DNA of 23,937 nt, taken from the NCBI GenBank assembly GCA_021464525.1, contig JADRCO010000979.1, positions 1 through 23,937 on the forward strand. The letters are read 5' to 3'. The stretch is from Rhizophagus sp. LPA8_4_AMF (taxonomy: Eukaryota > Glomeromycota > Glomeromycetes > Glomerales > Glomeraceae). The notes beneath the pieces were generated by a model that was not told the origin of the DNA, ran no database searches, and was given only the letters and a program-made list of their open reading frames with translations. Within the stretch, counting starts at the first letter, position 1, and each line of letters begins with the position of its first letter. Position numbers and translations under genes: made by a program. Shown in pieces: positions 1 to 10,070 of the stretch.

Positions 1-540
1 TCTTTGTGAATTAAAAGAAATTTCATACACTTTGCCAGCTGGTGGGATAGCTTATGACCTCTAACCTCAAGTCTGTTTATATTAATAAATCCAGAATGTT
101 TGTATCGCTAATAAGTATAGTTAAGGTTACTTCAAAGAATTCCTAAAATAAATAAATGAGCAATTAGTAAATATTCACCAAATTAAAATAAAAAAATAAA
201 TAAATACTTTCATTTTTGTTCATATTCACATGATATCAATTGAGATTATTTTTTTTCTAAGATGGTATTTGAGTAATAAATAAGATGATAATAACTAAAC
301 AACGTTGAACTGAGTTTTTATATTTATTTAATTTGGAGAGAAATAAAGACTATTTTCTAATACAATATTTCGATATTTCAAAAGAAAAAATATATTGACC
401 TTTTGGAGGAAAAAAGGGAAAATAAATGAAATGTATTATATAATAGGTATTGCTTTTCAGTCTTATTTTTCAAATTTTATTCCTTATCGGTTATTAAAAT
501 AAAATAAAATATCACGAATTAATGTAGAAGATTATAAAAA
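1..540. other. AT-rich stretch, no supportable gene
   Basis: No complete gene is visible. The first ~70 bases have higher GC than what follows and can be read on the minus strand as an open stretch containing PPAGKVYEISFNS or, in another frame, HKLSHQLAKCMKF. Either could be a further 3' exon of the minus-strand gene remnant that begins at 2161, but there is not enough sequence to choose. Positions 120-540 are AT-rich with scattered poly-A and poly-T and no coding signal I trust. Confidence 0.4.
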
Positions 541-2161
541 CTTTAGCCGTTTTTGCTTGAGCATTGTTGAGTCCTTGAGAAACGCCAGACAGCCACATTA
601 TAGCATAATATAATTGTCCTAACTCTATCGTGAACAATCCAAGAGTTCTTGGACTGGTAATGCCTTGACTACTCCGAGCTTTGTGGGAATTTTTAGATCA
701 ATCGTTTGATCATCATACTTTTTAATAATCGATTTAGTATCTCCTTCATATCTTTGCGCTATAATAATGGCCTTGACAACTTTTTGAACAAAAATACCAA
801 GTTTTTTGACAATTACTTCATCTTTTCTCAATTTTTGTTGGTCCGTTGCTTTTAAATGCATATGAAGTACTTGTCGCCAAACATCTTCAGTGATGAATTC
901 GTCTAATTCCTTATACGGTTCTTTCGCCTTAATTTAATGACGAAGTTCAGCCAATTCCATAATTAAAAAAGATTAAAGAATTAAATAATGAAGTATATTG
1001 CCAATACAAACTTTTCATGAATCAAACTGAACTCATTCGCAAGATTCGTGACAGCAACATGAAATCTGTATCAGTACGTGCTATACCACGCACCAACATC
1101 TTTAAGTAATGAACCAATTTGAGGATCATTCTTAGATATGTTACATACACGTACGATTAACTCTTCATATAATTCTTGCGTGTTATTTCTAGTTCGAAGG
1201 AAGAGCGCCTTGCACTCTTCCTGCAATTGAAATTTATTGTGTTAAATTTAAGAATATTATTAGTAATAGGATTGAGTTTCGTATAATATTTCTGATCATA
1301 CCCTAAATTACCTGATCAATTTCCAGTTGCGTTGTAGTGAAATATGAGGCGGAAGTGATCTTTGAGGGCTTTCTTCAGTAACTGATGTTGATTTCGCATT
1401 TTGAATTTCTAAGGCTAGTTTTAGAATTCTTGGGTGTTGTGCTACCCACAATGCGACTTCGAACTCATTAGTCATATTTTGAAGTGACTTTGGACATATC
1501 GGCTGTTTCTGAGAGTTATCTATTAAATATAAATCAATTTATATAATTTTAATTAATAACCACAAATATAGTAGTAAATAAATACCAAATTCTTCCTGAT
1601 TCTCGTCAAGGTATAATAAGTTTACAGAATCATTTGATCGCTTGCCTACTGAGAGATTTACACTTCCAATTTCTTCATTATCTTCACTAATAATCTCATT
1701 TTCAGCAATATTCTTATCCTGGTTATCAGTTTGTTGTGATGCAATGGTACCATTAATAGTATCCATTTGCTGCTCATTTTGATTAACGAAAGATGAGTTA
1801 GTAGATGTGGCGTCTGAATTAGCTGTTTCTACCAATACAGAATCTCTACTATTGGGACCAGAAATATTATTTTGCTGTTTATTTTGATTTGACTTTTTTA
1901 TCTTTTTTGCGGCAGGTATATCAATTTCTATTATTTCTGGATCATCATCAGAAGGAAGTTCGTTATTTTTATTGTTTTGCTGATGATTAGATGTCTTTGT
2001 TCTGGCAGAGTTACAAGGCTCCTTCTTTTTTCGACCACGTTTGGCGGGACCTCTTGAGCTAAGTTTGTTTGAGTCACCTAATAAATGTTTGTTAATGCAA
2101 ATACAAACAAAGATAATACCGTATTAATTTATTGCTTACCAATTTTTTTTTTCGGAGGCAT
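541..2161 (-). pseudogene. Decayed five-exon gene for a basic, low-complexity protein of unknown function
   Basis: I do not recognise a named domain. The minus strand reads as spliced exons 2161-2140 (MPPKKKIG), 2077-1586, 1519-1312, 1220-1008 and about 958-541, with GT-AG introns of 62, 66 and 91 nt between the first four. Exon 2 is basic near its start (KRGRKKKEP, loosely AT-hook- or NLS-like) and then becomes Asn/Gln/Asp/Glu-rich. Exons 3-5 look globular (EFEVALWVAQHPRIL, EECKALFLRTRNN, LYEELIVRVCNI, GLFTIELGQLYYAIMWLSG). Lesions are a frameshift near 1360-1372, a TGA at 1071-1073 where Arg fits, a TAA at 934-936 where Gln fits, no AG acceptor at the expected place near 959, and a one-base frameshift near 638-644. 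The exon structure shows it was once a real gene; my impression that it belongs to a multicopy AMF family is from memory. It lies head-to-head with the transposase gene at 2946, across a tandem-repeat array. Confidence 0.72.
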
Positions 2162-2945
2162 AGTATTGAAATGTTATCAAATATTTAATTTGAAAAATTG
2201 ACTACATTTATAAAAAAATTATTAAATGTATTAATGTAAGATCAAACGAATAAATTATTGCAAATGTTATTATAACCAAGAGTATGATAAGAAATATGGT
2301 TTATATATATATCTAAATAAAATGATTACGCAAGTAATTAAATTTTTTTTTTGATTGATTACGCAAGCAAATAATTATATCTTTTTTTTTGATTGGTTAC
2401 GCAATTAATTAAATTTTTTTTTGATTTATTACGCAAGCAAATAATTATATCTTTTTTTTTTATTGATTACGCAAGCAAATAATTATATATTTTTTTTTTA
2501 TTGATTGCAAGCAAATAATTAAACTTTTTTTTTTTAATTGAATAAACAAACAAATAAATTTTTTTTTAGATTGATTACGCAAGCAAATAATTAATTCTTT
2601 TTTTTTTTAACTTCGTAGATTTTTTATGAACTTTATAATTTCATAGTCTATTTAATCATTTTATATAGTTTATTTTGTATTATTTTGAGTAAATACTTTT
2701 GTATAGTTTATAGTTTAAATATTTTCATGTAGTCTATTTTATACTTTTGTATAGTTAATTTAAACTATTTAGTAGTACTTTTGCTTTTTTTTAAATTTTT
2801 AGTTTTATACTTTTATTGTTCTCATATATATTGATTGTTAATAACGTATAAGATATATATCATCGATAAAAATTCTTTGCATTTTATAAACAAAATAAAA
2901 TAAAAATATCTCTGCAATTTGAAAATAAAAATTTTCCAAATTAAA
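2162..2945. promoter_or_regulatory. Divergent intergenic region with repeat array
   Basis: This 784-bp spacer separates two genes that point away from each other, so it must hold both promoters. It contains the ~36-bp tandem array at 2321-2610, then an AT-rich stretch in which the motif ACTTTTGTATAGTT appears twice about 46 bp apart (near 2695 and 2741). I cannot assign individual TATA or transcription-factor sites because the whole region is A/T. Confidence 0.45.
2321..2610 (+). repeat. Tandem array, eight units of about 36 bp
   Basis: Each unit contains a conserved core like GATTACGCAAGCAAATAATT followed by a run of 8-11 T. Cores start near 2323, 2357, 2394, 2427, 2465, 2503, 2538 and 2573, giving a period of 34-38 bp. 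Unit 6 has lost ACG and unit 7 is degenerate. The core holds nearly all the G and C in the region, which suggests it is the functional or conserved part. Units are contiguous with no unique spacers, so this is not a CRISPR array. Confidence 0.85.
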
Positions 2946-4909
2946 ATGAAACGTTCAAAAAATAGTCGTCTATATGTGCCAACACCAAAGCTACGTGTTA
3001 GAGCTACTAAAGAACTAAGAGCTACTGAAGAAGACGAATCTTTTATATCCGATAACATTTCAGGACATGACAATACAGATGATGTTCCAGAATACGATGA
3101 TACAGAATATATTTCCAATTTCAGAGAAAACACTGTTGAGGCTGAAAGCTCATCAGAAATGACAAACGAGGTTATTTTTCAATATTATAGTGCTATGTAC
3201 CTCATAAAAGAAAATATTATATAACATACAATTTTTTATAAATTATTTCAAGGAGTCCAAACAGCAGCTGCCTGGACATAATATGGATGTTAATAATAAC
3301 TACCAACCTTCAGACATTGACACTACAGAAGAAATTTTAATGGAAAATATTAACGATTCACATAGATCACTACTTGATATTGTAGAAGAAGAAGATGATG
3401 ATGATTCAGTGAATAGTGACGTGTTAGAAGAAGAGTCTTCTAATTTCGAAGGTTTTGATAGTGAATATGGTCCATACTTTCCAAATTTTACATCAACAAT
3501 GATTTTTATCTGGATCACTAAGCATATGATTTGTGAGTAATATTGACTGAATGCTTTATTATATGTATATTGGTATATACTTACTGATTTTATATAGCAA
3601 CATCTGCATATGAGGATCTTGCCAAGATTCTCACCCATCCTAAGTATCGAAAAGAGGATGTCACTACAAACATTCATCAGATACGAAAATGGAGAGATAG
3701 GTTGCCTTTAGTCAAGGTTCACAAATATGATGTACCTCTCAGCATTGCAGCGAACACCTTCCACATATGCATCTACAAAAAAAGCATTTACCATTTCTCC
3801 ACTTACATATCTGGAACGTATTTTAAAAAATCCATTGATCATGCCAAAGATGTACTTTGGCCCCGGAATAGTTGCAAATGAAAAACGAGAATTCTGGCAT
3901 GGTGAACTCTGGCAGGATTCATTATTATTCGGAGAAGACAAGATTAGAACTACAAATGAAGGTTTGTAATATTTTCACAAGTCTTTATAGATTATTAATC
4001 AGATGGATAACATAATGTATTTTTTATCTAGAATTTTATAGGGCAGGCGAATTTTTAATATTTCGTGAGCAATCATCCACATTTATGTGTTAAGTACGTA
4101 GTGTAGTGATTGATGAAATGGATAATAATACACTTAAACTAAAAGTTGATACACTGCTTTCACATGAAAAGCTTCCTAATTGTCGACCTAATGATAATTG
4201 ACACACTCGTGGAAACAATATGGAGTTATGGTTAGTTGAAGGAGAAACAAAATTGCTAAACCTATCAAACATAGAACGACACATCATTGTTTGGTTATGT
4301 GACATGCCAGAACCTGATGAATACGATTTTTATGTTAAAGAAATTGTGTATATTTTTGATGGCAGGTGGAAATATCGTGATATAGCAACAAGACATCGAT
4401 TATCTTATGAAAATATTGCAGTTACGCAGTTACAACAGAATCTACCCATCTTAAAGATATTTCTTGATATATATGTTGATGATTTTGGTACTTACAGAAA
4501 TGTGTACCATTCCTTAGGCGGCGTTTACTTACAAATTGGAAATATGCCATTAACTCTTCGAAAACAATTAAAGAATCACTTTTTAATAGGATTTGTTCCA
4601 TTTGGAGCAAATTTTAACGATTTTATAAAACCTGTAGTTCAAGACATAAAGTCCTTGGAAAATGGTCGTGTAATGCAAACTTTAAATGGTGATGCATGGG
4701 TAATAGGTGGTATCGGATGTGTTACTGCTGACTTGCCGCAAGGCAATGATTTAGCAGCTGTGAAACAACATGGAGCTAATCATGGGTGCCGAACATGTAA
4801 TGTTTCAAATAACCAATATACTGATCCAAACTATGATTACATTAAGAATGCTCGTTTTCAACCATTAAATTTTATTTATGAAGAACTTGGAAATCTTTAT
4901 CATCCAGTT
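2946..4909 (+). pseudogene. CMC/Plavaka-like DNA transposase relic, 3' truncated
   Basis: Four exons are readable: 2946-3170, 3253-3532, 3598-3961 and 4032-4909, with GT-AG introns that keep phase. The N-terminal part is acidic and Ser-rich. The catalytic part has FLDIYVDDFGTYR (first Asp region), GGVYLQIGNMP, LIGFVPFGANFNDFIKPVV, then TADLPQGNDLA (second Asp region) and a Cys/His motif HGANHGCRTC. This order matches transposases of the CMC (EnSpm/CACTA) superfamily, especially fungal Plavaka-type elements. Lesions are a one-base frameshift near 3745, TAA at 4091-4093 and TGA at 4199-4201 (Arg expected, CGA to TGA). After a donor-like GTAAGT at 4910 the rest of the DDE domain, including the final Glu region, is not found. 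The total is about 580 codons. ATG 2946 is chosen because it is the first ATG of the frame and has an AAAATG context. Terminal inverted repeats were not identified. Confidence 0.8.
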
Positions 4910-5179
4910 GTAAGTTTTTATTTTTCAAAAAGAAAATCAGTTCTTTAGTAAACCATTTGTTTGTAACAAATATAAGACATTTTAGTAGTATTCAAAAATA
5001 TTATAACAAGATATAACAGTAGTTATTAATGGATCCTTTATATGTGTCTTGTTTGATTATATATGCCAGAGTGTAACTATACTTTATCTATGCCTGATTG
5101 GATTATTTGTATTAGTTTATTATCTTTCTCATTTTAATAAACCTTTTGCTTATCCTTTACACTTTGGTTGTGCTTGTAA
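4910..5179. other. Junction between two transposon relics
   Basis: The sequence starts with the intron-like GTAAGT that ends the last readable transposase exon and runs to the 3' limit of the Helitron remnant. No downstream transposase exon is recognisable. A plus-strand open stretch at 5049-5279 has no ATG that can be justified and overlaps the better-supported minus-strand Helitron reading, so I treat it as a shadow. Confidence 0.4.
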
Positions 5180-6182
5180 ACATGAAAGAACCAATTTAAC
5201 ACTAGTAATTAATGAATATGGCAAGGAAATTTTTTTTTGCATGCTTGGCCAAGAGGTACAGGACTACAATAGTTTCTAGGATTACATGTATGAATTGATT
5301 TATTACTCATTGATAAAGTTCAGGTTCAAGTTCTAAATTTGGAAGAGTAGATTTTACTATATTTTCAGCAATCATTTCATCTATTGTTTTCAACCAAAGT
5401 ATTGTATGAATGAATATATGATGCTCCTCTATTTTGAAATTCAATGTGTTCAAATAAATAAATATGATTTCTTCAATTAATATCAGGTTTTTTCCAAATG
5501 TGATTCCAAAGCTCTCTTTTATAGTAGGTAAAATGAAGAGATGTATGCAAAGTTCCATTATCTGTCAATTTTAATATATCTTTTAAATATGTCTATTTTG
5601 ATTTTTCTACAATTAATGTAATTATAAAGGGGGGTAATTGGAATTCTTTCATTATAACATTAATATATAAAAGTATCTTATTAGATATATATCTTCTGTT
5701 CATATAAATGAGGGTGATGTAGTAGTTTTACTTTATTAATCATACATTTTCCTGAATATATGCACTACATGTGATAAGTTCTGAGGCTGTTGGTAGATGA
5801 TATATTCTATCTGATTGTTTTTGACTTAAAAGTCACATTATATTTTGATGTTTTGCAGTTTCTCTAATTGTTTCATATATTTTCCATATATTTCCAGTTT
5901 TACTGAATTATCCTCTAAAGTATCTGTGCTTTGATCATAAAAGTGTCCTTTTCCATTAGGAAATAAATCTGAAAAATTAATGGGTTCAAGGTCTGGATTA
6001 TCAAAGGCAAGTAGAAGTGTTGTGGTTGGTGTTTTTGCAAATCCAGCCATTAGGTGAGTATAGTAAAAATCTTCATTATGAATTTCTGTTGGAAAATTTG
6101 TAGATGATAAAACAATATCACCTTCTTGGAATGATAGACCATTACTATTAAAGTAAGTTTTATACAGTGAACTTTCTTTCAT
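5180..6182 (-). pseudogene. Helitron Rep-like (Helitron_like_N) region, heavily decayed
   Basis: On the minus strand, going down from 6182, pieces appear in the order expected of fungal Helitron proteins: LPTEIHNEDF-like and HLMAGF (6070-6040), LEPINFSDLFPNGKGHF (about 5990-5940), YHLPTASELI (5806-5775), PPLFITL (5650-5600), KRELWNHIWKKPDI (5530-5485), EFQNRGASYIH (5445-5410), LWLKTIDEMIAENIV (5400-5350), then Cys-containing CNPRNYCSPVPLGQ (5290-5230). They are spread over at least three frames, so several frameshifts separate them. The HUH histidine motif, normally His-x-His after EFQNRG, reads Tyr-Ile-His, as CAT to TAT would give. The longest intact piece is 114 codons (5838-6182). Family members carry a PIF1-like helicase downstream; none is seen here. 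Confident of the family, sure that it is dead. Confidence 0.8.
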
Positions 6183-6304
6183 TTATTATTTAAAATTAAT
6201 TTTTTTCTTTATTTTTTCAGAAAATCCACCTTTTTTAAAGATATCTTTCATTTATTTTATTTCTTAATTTAATGCTTCACTTTCTTTTTTAAAATGTTTT
6301 GAAA

Positions 6305-6572
6305 TTATAACTTTTTAGAATATAATTATATAATAAAAAAATTTAAGGTTTTGAAATTCATTCTTATTGTCATAATTACTAATATAGTCATAGATTTGCT
6401 CCTTTTATCCTTTTCTCTCCTATTTTCTCACTGCTACCTTCTTTTCAGTATCATATTAGGAATCTACACAAAATTCTAAAGTCTTATTGATATATTTTTC
6501 ATGATCCTCTAATAAACAATTTAAAGCAGCAATATTTTCTATATATTGTGATATTCCCCTTAAAGTTGATGG
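6305..6572 (-). pseudogene. Unidentified coding remnant with three stops in one frame
   Basis: One minus-strand frame from about 6572 to 6305 reads ISQYIENIAALNCLLEDHEK, INKTLEFCVDS, YDTEKKVAVRK and KEQIYDYISNYDN, interrupted only by TAA, TAG and TAA. Each stop is one transition away from a Gln codon (CAA/CAG). Charged, helical-looking composition suggests real former protein. It may be the N-terminal part of the adjacent Helitron protein or an unrelated scrap; I do not recognise it. Confidence 0.45.
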
Positions 6573-7238
6573 AAACAATTGTTAATTTAATGTTTTTATC
6601 AGTCAACTTTTCATTGATGTTCTACAAATAATCTTTTAGGTAGTAATAAAGTAGAATTAATTGTCATTTTATTCAGTAATTTTTGTTTGAACTATATCAG
6701 TTTCAAAATTTTCACTTGATATTTTAAAATAGTAATATTGAAAGATATGTTATTTTATTAAATGATTTGTATAAGAATTTCTTCTACTTATAAAAAATGA
6801 TTTTTTTTGAGGACTGTTGAAGGACTATATATTATTCTGAAAAGTAAGTCAAATAATGTCATGTAATAGTTTCCAGTTGTCTGCATGCATCATGTTATTG
6901 CAAACTAGTGCTACATTTAATAAATAAACAAAATAAAAATAGATTTGTCATACATTAGATTTATCTAGACTTACAATGGTTTACCATTACCTAGTATATA
7001 GTTTGTACTTTATTATATCCTTCAATAGTTGAATTATGAATAACTTGTATCAAATCTATATGGTTTTAAACATCTGATTTTTGCATTTTAATTTAATTAA
7101 ATCTGATAAATATTTGGTGTATTCAGTATTTGATCATAAAGTCCACTATGGCAATATTCTTATTCTATCCTTAGCAGTTATTAGTAATAAATTAAGACAT
7201 GTTTTTGCTAAACTATAGTTTCAAAGTAGTAATGGCCA

Positions 7239-7344
7239 TCATGGCCATTTGTAGAAGTCCTACCATGGCCACTTGTAGAAGTCCCACCATACTCACTTAT
7301 AGAATCCCACTATGGCTACTTGTAAAAATCCACATCCATGGCCT
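7239..7344 (+). repeat. Minisatellite, ~24-bp unit, four to five copies
   Basis: Units resemble ACCATGGCCACTTGTAGAAG followed by TCCC and are 23-24 bp long. Two copies are close to perfect; the last two have diverged by several substitutions. The array is richer in GC than its surroundings. Confidence 0.75.
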
Positions 7345-7421
7345 CTAAAAAATCTACTTATTATTATTGGTTTTTAATTACCACCATGGTTCATTATAGC
7401 CACTGTAGCCATTGTAATCCT

Positions 7422-7551
7422 GTCATCATTGTCCTCCTGGTGGTCATCATTGTTATCCTAATGATTATTATTATCCTGGTAGTTATCAATGTTCTGGTGA
7501 TCATTATTATCCTGGTTGAATCATTGTCCTGGCAGTCATCATTGTCTTGAC
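7422..7551 (+). repeat. Degenerate minisatellite, ~16-21-bp unit
   Basis: About seven imperfect repeats of TCATCATTGTCCTGGTGG-like sequence, with units varying from 16 to 21 bp. It lies about 80 bp beyond the 24-bp array and shares its CCTGG and CATGG-type words, so the two may have a common origin. Confidence 0.65.
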
Positions 7552-8199
7552 ATTCAAACCAGAGATATTACAGCAGGATTATAGTATCTTTTTTTCCAAC
7601 ACTTTTGTTTCTTAAATTAAATAATGAATTATATAAATTACTAAGTTTATTTAATATATAATTTATTTTATGTAATATTAAATTACATCTATTAAAATTG
7701 ACAAATTCCAAAATGGAAACTTTCCATGGTGATTTAAAATAAATTGGTACCTATAACCAACATCTATAACATCAACCTAGATATTTCTCTTTAATATTTG
7801 AACAAGTTTTCAAACTTCTATTTGAAGTAGTTGTGAATGTAACATGCTTCTTTAAAATGTTAGACTGGACCTATTCAGTTTGTTTTAGCAGACAAGATTA
7901 TACATTTTGATGTAGTATAAGAAGTTAAGGTAGTTAAAACCTTTCTAAAATAATCAATTCACTTATAATTTTCATCAAATTAATTTCTTGTGCAATTATA
8001 ATTATTTTTCAATTTTCTTTTAATATTTTTTTTATATTTTCTATATTTTTTGGTCAAAGATTCTCCTTTTTAGTTGCAACTACTATAACTCAAATATAGC
8101 AACTTGCTGCTCTAGTCTTCATATTTCAAAGTGAAATTACAATAAAAGTGATAGTAGTATAATTGATTCTGGCTTACAAATATACTGTAAAAGTCCAAT

Positions 8200-9740
8200 T
8201 ATAATGTTTATATAATAATATATTGAGAATCTTATTATTAAATCATACTCTTGACTTCCCTTTTTCCTTTTTGTCTTTGTCTTTGCATTTCTTTGGTGTT
8301 GGATGGACATCAGGCATATCAAGAGATCATTTTGAATGTGATTTCATCTGCTGTTTCCATCTTAAACATGACTATTATTGTCTAAACCATTAACAATCTT
8401 CATTGTTTATAGGATAGGAACTAGAAAAGAAGTTAACATATTTTCAAGAGATACTTAAGGACTCACAAACAGGAAATTTACCTTTGCATAGATTGTTTTA
8501 ATTAACACATCTAAAGATTTTCCAAATCTGCTTACATCTATGTAGACTTCTAATACATCTCCTGGTATGTCGGCAAATGTACCTAGCTGGGCAATCAAAT
8601 TGACCTTCATCAACACAGCACCTTAAAAAAAAAAATCTCAGAAAATTGGTTTGAGGTTAAGAAACACTAACCTGTATGAACAAAGCCAATTATGTTTACC
8701 TTTCTCATTTTTTGTTTGTTAAAATTGATCTTGCCAGCAAGATGGATAAAAATGTCTTTAAGTATTTTCAGTAAACTTAGACCAGACTTATTCATTATTT
8801 AGTGCCATGTGGACCATTCCATTTATGTTCAGCTTCTAATCTACCCAATCAGTTGACATTGAACCAATCATCCTGATATATGCATTTCCCTTTTTACCAA
8901 TTTTTTTTGTTGGGTTAGTCCTATGTTTGCCAAGGTTCTGTATTGGTTTTTTCATTCTGAACTTCCCAATCTGGCCTTTTCACCTCTATATTTCAAAAAG
9001 TCAGATTTTAATTCCTTTGGATTTGAAAAAAATGAAGCATTTTTACTTATCCAACATTATAAACATAAGGTATATCAAAGACATTATATTGATTGTTCTC
9101 CAGATATTGATACAGTACCATGCTTCTGGCATATTTATAGTGAGAGGATTAGGCACCATTTCAAGTAATCGAACCCTGTAAAATATTTGTAATTTATTGC
9201 AAAAATAACTTATTCTATAAAAGATTCCTTGTCACTTACCAATCAGCAGCTACCATGGTTCTTATGTGGTTAAAAATAAAATTAGTATGCAAATCATAAT
9301 TCCTTCCAAATAGGAGATGAGGTGTATTTGGAGCTTCTCATATTTCTTTAGTAGATTCCTGTACAGGCAACTGTTAGTTGACAAATAACCATAGACAGAT
9401 AACAAAAAGATCAATAAAAGAATAAACTTACCTTAGAAAATGTGTTAACATATTCAAGAATTTCATTATTGATATCTAGTATATTTGGTTCTTACTTTTT
9501 ATTAACAATTTCAAACAACTTCTCTGCTGAAATTCACTTTTAATAAAGACATCATCAGTATCGATGATAAAAGAGTAAACAAGACTAAATGCAAAAAGCA
9601 GTAATTTCTTCTTGAATACAAAAAACAGCTTAGTATAATGTAATACAACCCTTACTTATGGTATCAGCATTGCATATCAAGCTTATAAGCATATCTTTAA
9701 CAAATCTTTCCGATTTCAATTTCCATTTCCTTGAGTTGTC
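8200..9740 (-). pseudogene. Multi-exon gene remnant of unknown function
   Basis: I do not recognise the protein. Three consecutive minus-strand exons splice in phase: about 9535-9432 (AEKLFEIVNKK, EPNILDINNEILEYVNTFSK), 9359-9240 (APNTPHLLFGRNYDLHT, FNHIRTMVAADW) and 9175-about 9095 (VRLLEMVPNPLTINMPEAW), with introns 9360-9431 and 9176-9239, both GTAAGT...ACAG. Further down, 8482-8622 encodes AVLMKVNLIAQLGTFADIPG and EVYIDVSRFGKSLDVLIKT before a GTAAAT donor, and 8350-8235 reads METADEITFK then PKKCKDKDKKEKGKSRV, a basic tail. Upstream, 9740-9650 reads SERFVKDMLISLICNADTIS. Stops inside exons include TAA after NKK and TGA within KEI*EAPN, both single transitions from Gln and Trp. Frameshifts occur near 9110 and 8310. 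Exon definition makes former coding status convincing; function is unknown. Confidence 0.55.
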
Positions 9741-10070
9741 CAATGCATTGATCTAAATTTAACAATAATTAATCATCATCGCAACATACTAGAAATGTGA
9801 AAATAAGAATAGATTACCTTTGTGTGAAGAGATTCTTTCAATATATTGATTGTTAATTTGAATTATGAATTTGTTATCTTTATATTAATTTAATTATAAT
9901 TGATTATTTCAAATATTCTTTAAATTATATAAATCCTTCAACTCTAGCAACTTAAATTTATTTTAATTGTTATTGACAAATCCATGCACTCCTTTTCAGA
10001 TAACTATCTGTAATCTGTATTTTATTATAATAAAATTAATAAATTAAAAAATATACCATCTGTTTATCTG
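9741..10070. other. AT-rich spacer, nothing recognised
   Basis: Homopolymer-rich AT sequence between two minus-strand remnants. No motif, RNA gene or repeat could be supported. Confidence 0.4.

Larger units (their letters stand above)
6573..8199. other. AT-rich intergenic/relic DNA with two minisatellites
   Basis: Apart from the tandem repeats at 7239-7344 and 7422-7551 I see no supportable gene. Short minus-strand open stretches occur but have no motif I recognise. The plus-strand frame through 7338-7550 is repeat-derived Ile/Val-rich sequence. Confidence 0.5.

Noticed and set aside
2321-2610. CRISPR-like array
   Set aside because: Units are contiguous with T-run linkers and no unique spacers, and the context is eukaryotic with introns.
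2822-3133. Minus-strand 103-codon frame
   Set aside because: Antisense shadow of transposase exon 1; the plus strand has splice structure and a coherent protein.
3300-3677. Minus-strand 125-codon frame, Ser-rich
   Set aside because: Antisense shadow of the acidic Asp/Glu-rich transposase exon 2; the Ser run is the complement of Asp/Glu codons.
3708-4610. Minus-strand frames at 3708-3941, 4090-4305 and 4422-4610
   Set aside because: All lie antisense to the transposase exons and show no motifs.
5049-5279. Plus-strand 76-codon hydrophobic frame
   Set aside because: Overlaps the Helitron Cys-rich segment on the other strand and lacks an ATG at its start.
7338-7550. Plus-strand 70-codon Ile/Val-rich 'membrane' protein
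   Set aside because: Its sequence is the translation of the minisatellite and has no independent support.
8923-9181. Two overlapping plus-strand frames of 81 and 84 codons
   Set aside because: Antisense to the exon 9175-9095 and following sequence of the unidentified minus-strand gene, which has splice signals.
9490-9660. DNA polymerase B-like motif (IIDTDDVF) on the minus strand
   Set aside because: Lacks the preceding Tyr-Gly and any other polymerase motif, and lies in a different frame from the spliced exons; probably chance.
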